This document shows, in pieces, positions 6,412 to 8,966 of a stretch of 8,966 nt of DNA (positions are counted from its first letter, which is position 1; every line of letters begins with the position of its first letter). The notes below the pieces were generated by a model. It worked only from the letters and a program-made list of their open reading frames with translations, was not told the DNA's origin and did no database searches. This DNA is from Xanthobacteraceae bacterium (GTDB lineage: Bacteria > Pseudomonadota > Alphaproteobacteria > Rhizobiales > Xanthobacteraceae): NCBI GenBank assembly GCA_030037185.1, contig JASHRR010001198.1:1-8966 (forward strand), in the 5' to 3' direction. The position numbers and the translations under genes are program-made.

Positions 6412-7067
6412 ACGGCGTCCACGACATGGGGGGCGAACAGGGAATGGGCCCCATTCAATACGAAAAGGACGAGCCCGTCTTCCATGCTCCCTGGGAGGGG
6501 CGGGTTTACGCGATCAATCGAACGCTGGGCGCCTGGCGGAGGTGGAACCTCGATGCGTCCCGTCACGGGGTCGAGCTGCTCGCGCCGGCCGACTATTTCC
6601 GCATGAGCTACTACGAGCGATGGCTCGCGAGACTGATCGACATGTCGATTAAGAGAGGGCTCGTCACGCGCGAGGAAGTCGAAAGCGGTAAAGCCGCGCC
6701 GGGGTCATCGAAGGCAACGCCGCCGATAACCGCCGCGAATGTCGAGGCCGCTGCAACGATCCGCGTTTCGGCGCGGCGATCCGAAGCGGTGGCGCCGCGT
6801 TTTGCGGTCGGCCAGCTAGTGCGGGCGCGCAACATGCATCCAGTCGGCCACACGCGCCTGCCACGCTATGTGCGCGCAAGATCTGGAACCATCGAGCGTG
6901 ATCACGGCGTCTTCCTGTTCCCCGATACGAACGCCCATTTCCTTGGCGAGAAGCCGCAGCACGTCTATTCGGTTCGTTTCTCGGCCCGCGAACTGTGGGG
7001 TAACGACGCCAAGCTACAGGATGCCGTCCATCTCGATTTGTTCGATGACTACCTCGAACCAGCCTGA
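6408..7067 (+). CDS. nthB: Nitrile hydratase beta subunit
   Basis: This 219-residue protein pairs with the alpha subunit and completes the active site. It opens with [15 protein letters not shown] and then [14 protein letters not shown], the standard beta-subunit start. R52 in WNLDASRH matches the conserved beta arginine that contacts the oxidised cysteines of the metal centre. The second conserved arginine lies in RLPRYVR (150-156). The SH3-like C-terminal half ends in [12 protein letters not shown]. The start ATG 6408 overlaps the alpha stop and has AAAGGAG seven bases before it, so the two are translationally coupled. There is no signal peptide, in contrast to alpha. The linker between the two halves (residues about 93-118) is rich in A, P, S and T, as is common. 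Length and motifs look complete. Confidence 0.93.
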   Translation: MNGVHDMGGEQGMGPIQYEKDEPVFHAPWEGRVYAINRTLGAWRRWNLDASRHGVELLAPADYFRMSYYERWLARLIDMSIKRGLVTREEVESGKAAPGSSKATPPITAANVEAAATIRVSARRSEAVAPRFAVGQLVRARNMHPVGHTRLPRYVRARSGTIERDHGVFLFPDTNAHFLGEKPQHVYSVRFSARELWGNDAKLQDAVHLDLFDDYLEPA

Positions 7068-7464
7068 CGCGGTTGCCGAGCGCGTTAGTGCGCTGCCGCG
7101 CCTTCCTCGCGACGCCGGCGGCCCCGTGTTCGCGGAGCCGTGGCAGGCGCAGGCGTTTGCGCTGGCTGTCAAACTCTCCGAGCAAGGCCATTTCACGTGG
7201 AAGGAATGGGCCGCCACGTTGGCCGATGAGCTGAAGGCCGCCGACGATCGCGGCGAGCCCGATGATGGCACGCACTACTACGAGTATTGGCTGACGGCGC
7301 TGGAACGGCTTGTGGTTGCCAAGGGCCTGACTAATCCTGAAGCGATGCGCGAACGCACAGAGGCATGGAGGCAAGCCTACCTCCATACTCCCCACGGTAG
7401 ACCGGTTGAACTGACCGGTACAGCAAAGCCGGTCGATCTCCTTTCTCGCAAGCAAAATCAATAG
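7045..7464 (+). CDS. Nitrile hydratase accessory protein (metal insertion/activator)
   Basis: This 139-residue protein belongs to the nitrile hydratase accessory family (P14K/NhlE type). In cobalt enzymes it holds the alpha subunit, helps cobalt enter and its cysteines become oxidised, and then passes the loaded alpha to beta. The blocks are GGPVFAEPWQAQAFALAVKL, GHFTWKEWA, and HYYEYWLTALERLVVAKGL, all typical. ATG 7045 lies 23 bp inside the end of the beta gene and has no separate Shine-Dalgarno site, so translation probably depends on the upstream gene. The C-terminus ends in polar residues (DLLSRKQNQ). No signal peptide is seen, so it should act in the cytoplasm. If the enzyme is exported by Tat, this chaperone would have to finish loading first. 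Confidence 0.92.
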   Translation: MTTSNQPDAVAERVSALPRLPRDAGGPVFAEPWQAQAFALAVKLSEQGHFTWKEWAATLADELKAADDRGEPDDGTHYYEYWLTALERLVVAKGLTNPEAMRERTEAWRQAYLHTPHGRPVELTGTAKPVDLLSRKQNQ

Positions 7465-7579
7465 CTTAGGCCAAAGCGTTGAGGAGCGAAACCACAACGT
7501 TGCTAAACGACTGCTTGATGCCCCTTGCGGCGTGTTGCTGAACAGGTGGCCTTATCCGGCGTTTCATTCCACAGCCGGC

Positions 7580-8435
7580 GACACGCCACGTGTGGGTCGC
7601 CGGATACACCAAGGGGCCCGGGTCGAGATTGCCGAGCCCGAACGCGACACGCAGTTCAAGCTCCGCCTTTGGGGTGCTCGGGCAGCGTCTCGACAACGAT
7701 GTCGGGCAGACCGAGGTCGACCGCTCTTGGTCTTGGTACCCTTGAACCGGATATCATCTCCCTCCAGTGGCCTCGCAGATGACCTTGCGGTCAAGATTGA
7801 CGTGTGCAGCGCCGCCAATTCCCCGCGGCACATGCCGGCATAATCGGCCGGTGTGACCCGGGCGGAGAGTTTAGCCGGATAGCTTGTCGGTAAGCCCTGC
7901 GAGCTGCTCCGGCGCCCAGATGATCATTCATTTCCTCGGCTTACCTTTGGTGCCCCTCCGCTGCCGCCACCTCGTTGGCGACCAGTCGGGCCGCGCCGCC
8001 TCGCCTTCGACAGCACCCGATGGGCGTGGTGATCGTCAGGCTTGAGACCCCACCCTCCCGTCCGGCTTTCTTCTTGAGTGTCGTGAGCTTCGACGTCGAC
8101 AGGCTTGAGCTTTCTGCTTGGCGCCGATGTGGGGCTTGATCTGGTTGGCCAGCAATTTCCCGAAAACGCTCCGCCGTCCCCGCCGAAATGACGCGCGACC
8201 GTTCCCATTGGTCGATGCATGTCCGCACGCGGGCAGCCACCGTCACCTTGGCGCATTCGACGGAGAAACCGTTCTGCAGTGATCAGGCGGGCCCACGCGT
8301 TCTGCCCGTCGCGCTCCGGCCCCTTGATTGAATGCCATTTGAGCTTGCGCTTCTGCCCCGGCTGCCTACAAGCAGGTTCAGCACGATATCCCTGTGCCGC
8401 ACCGATGACCAGGGACCGCTCGCGTCACCCATGGA
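7580..8435 (-). pseudogene. Decayed tyrosine recombinase (phage integrase) with many frameshifts
   Basis: Pieces of one integrase appear in order on the minus strand but in alternating frames. From N- to C-terminus they are: QKRKLKWHSIKG (near 8320-8360), TVAARVRTCIDQWERS with AERFREI (8246-8155), KLKPVDVEAHDT (near 8080-8125), GGVSSLTIT and HAHRVLSKA (8055-8000), an asparagine-rich remnant NEVAAAEG, IIWAPEQLAGLTDKLSG ending at a stop, AGMCRGELAAL (near 7839-7807), FKGTKTKSGR, LPDIVVETL, and KAELELRVAFGLGNLDPGPL with VYP. These follow the order of the core-binding and catalytic domains of Rhizobiales integrases. Box I normally reads GMRRGE; its first arginine, catalytic, is now cysteine (TGC). 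The H-x-x-R box and the tyrosine are absent. It cannot be functional and probably marks an old insertion next to the nitrile hydratase operon. Confidence 0.85.
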
Positions 8436-8481
8436 AGCGCTACGACGAGGCCGCCGGGAGCGCGAGGCCGGGTTTATAAAA

Positions 8482-8966
8482 TTACGAAAACTGTGCTGCC
8501 GCCGACCCGAACAAACGCGGGCCAAACAGGTAGCCGAGCGCAACAATCAGTGCCGCAGTGCCAAGGTTCCAAACCAGGATCATCATCGTGGCGTCAAGAT
8601 CGTGGAAAAGCGCCAACCCGCTCGAGGTGATCGCCGCAACCGCGAGGCCTCCCATCATGGCGACAGGGCCGGAACGCACCAGCGCGGCGTAACGCAGCAT
8701 TATGATAAGCGCGACCCCGAGGGGCACGCTCGTGAGCACGAGGCTCGCGAAGCATCCAACCGTCTCACCCAACCCCATACCATCCGGCCCAATGCTGATC
8801 CAGTCAGCAAAGCACTGGTAACTCACCGTGCTGATCCAAATGAGAAGGCTCGGCAAGGGCAGTAGAACCCACCATCGTGACCGGTCCGGGATGCTGATCG
8901 TGAAAGCGGAGATGGCCGAAAGGATTCCAGTAATAACCGCCGCCGCTAGCCCGACTGCGAACCCCG
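8482..8966 (-). CDS. NrsF/DUF1109-family anti-sigma factor, C-terminal part (start beyond the window)
   Basis: The minus frame is open from the window edge to TAA 8484-8482, giving 160 residues. Family members are about 210 residues, so about 50 N-terminal residues are missing. At least four hydrophobic membrane segments are visible, with the connecting blocks SIPDRSRWW, CFADWISIGPDGMGLGETVG, and HDLDATMMILVWNLGTAAL. These match the NrsF family (negative regulator of sigma F), multi-pass inner-membrane proteins that hold an ECF sigma factor inactive. In Caulobacter the sigma F system responds to heavy metals and conserved cysteines of NrsF take part. Here cysteines stand at YQCFADW and VGCFASL. 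The sigma factor gene is expected upstream, just outside the right edge. The C-terminus GSAAAQFS is short and looks natural. Confidence 0.85.
   Translation of the reverse strand, partial: GFAVGLAAAVITGILSAISAFTISIPDRSRWWVLLPLPSLLIWISTVSYQCFADWISIGPDGMGLGETVGCFASLVLTSVPLGVALIIMLRYAALVRSGPVAMMGGLAVAAITSSGLALFHDLDATMMILVWNLGTAALIVALGYLFGPRLFGSAAAQFS

Noticed and set aside
5707..7067. Thiocyanate hydrolase instead of nitrile hydratase
   Set aside because: The gamma subunit of that enzyme shares the CTLCSC site, but its partners are two separate smaller subunits. Here one full-length beta with MNGVHDMGG and R52 is present, together with the nitrile hydratase accessory protein.
6664..7497. 277-codon minus-strand open frame across beta and the accessory gene
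   Set aside because: It overlaps two well-supported genes on the other strand and contains no recognisable domain.
7475..7501. Terminator after the accessory gene (AGCGTTG / CAACGTT)
   Set aside because: The arms are short, one pair is a wobble, and no T run follows. It is too weak to call.
8332..8865. 177-codon plus-strand open frame at the right edge
   Set aside because: It is rich in Arg, Gln and His and lies antisense to the clear NrsF-family membrane protein.

Overview
The window is GC-rich and carries an alphaproteobacterial gene set, most likely Bradyrhizobium or another member of the Rhizobiales. The evidence is a cobalt-type nitrile hydratase cluster of rhizobial appearance, the end of an NrsF-type anti-sigma factor, decayed phage-type integrase sequence, and Shine-Dalgarno sites of the usual GGAG type. 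The assignment rests on protein resemblance only; no rRNA or tRNA gene was seen.

Layout. Bases 1-240 hold the last 79 codons of a probable outer-membrane beta-barrel protein. It converges on a minus-strand exported protein of unknown function (404-1327), with a perfect 9-bp inverted repeat between the two stops. Upstream of that gene, 1590-1860 holds a frameshifted remnant of what looks like a related exported protein. A small exported hypothetical protein follows on the plus strand (1997-2560). Bases 2561-3704 are gene-poor, with degraded frames and several inverted repeats.

The core of the window is 3705-7464, all on the plus strand. It encodes an acetamidase/formamidase-family protein with a clear twin-arginine (Tat) signal, then nitrile hydratase alpha, nitrile hydratase beta and the nitrile hydratase accessory protein. 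The last three overlap end to end and form an operon. Nitrile hydratase turns a nitrile into an amide, and an amidase turns the amide into a carboxylate plus ammonia, so together the genes make a two-step nitrile-assimilation route. The unusual point is that the alpha subunit starts with its own Tat-like signal (TRRDLL, hydrophobic stretch, ARA) placed before the normal alpha-subunit N-terminus. The beta subunit has no signal. This suggests that a folded, cobalt-loaded alpha-beta enzyme is exported by Tat with beta carried along, giving a nitrile-to-acid pathway in the periplasm. No regulator and no cobalt transporter are present in the window.

Bases 7465-8481 carry no intact gene but hold a heavily frameshifted tyrosine-recombinase (phage integrase) remnant on the minus strand, which suggests the cluster sits in or beside an old mobile island. 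The right edge (8482-8966, minus) is the C-terminal part of an NrsF/DUF1109-family membrane anti-sigma factor whose start lies beyond the window.
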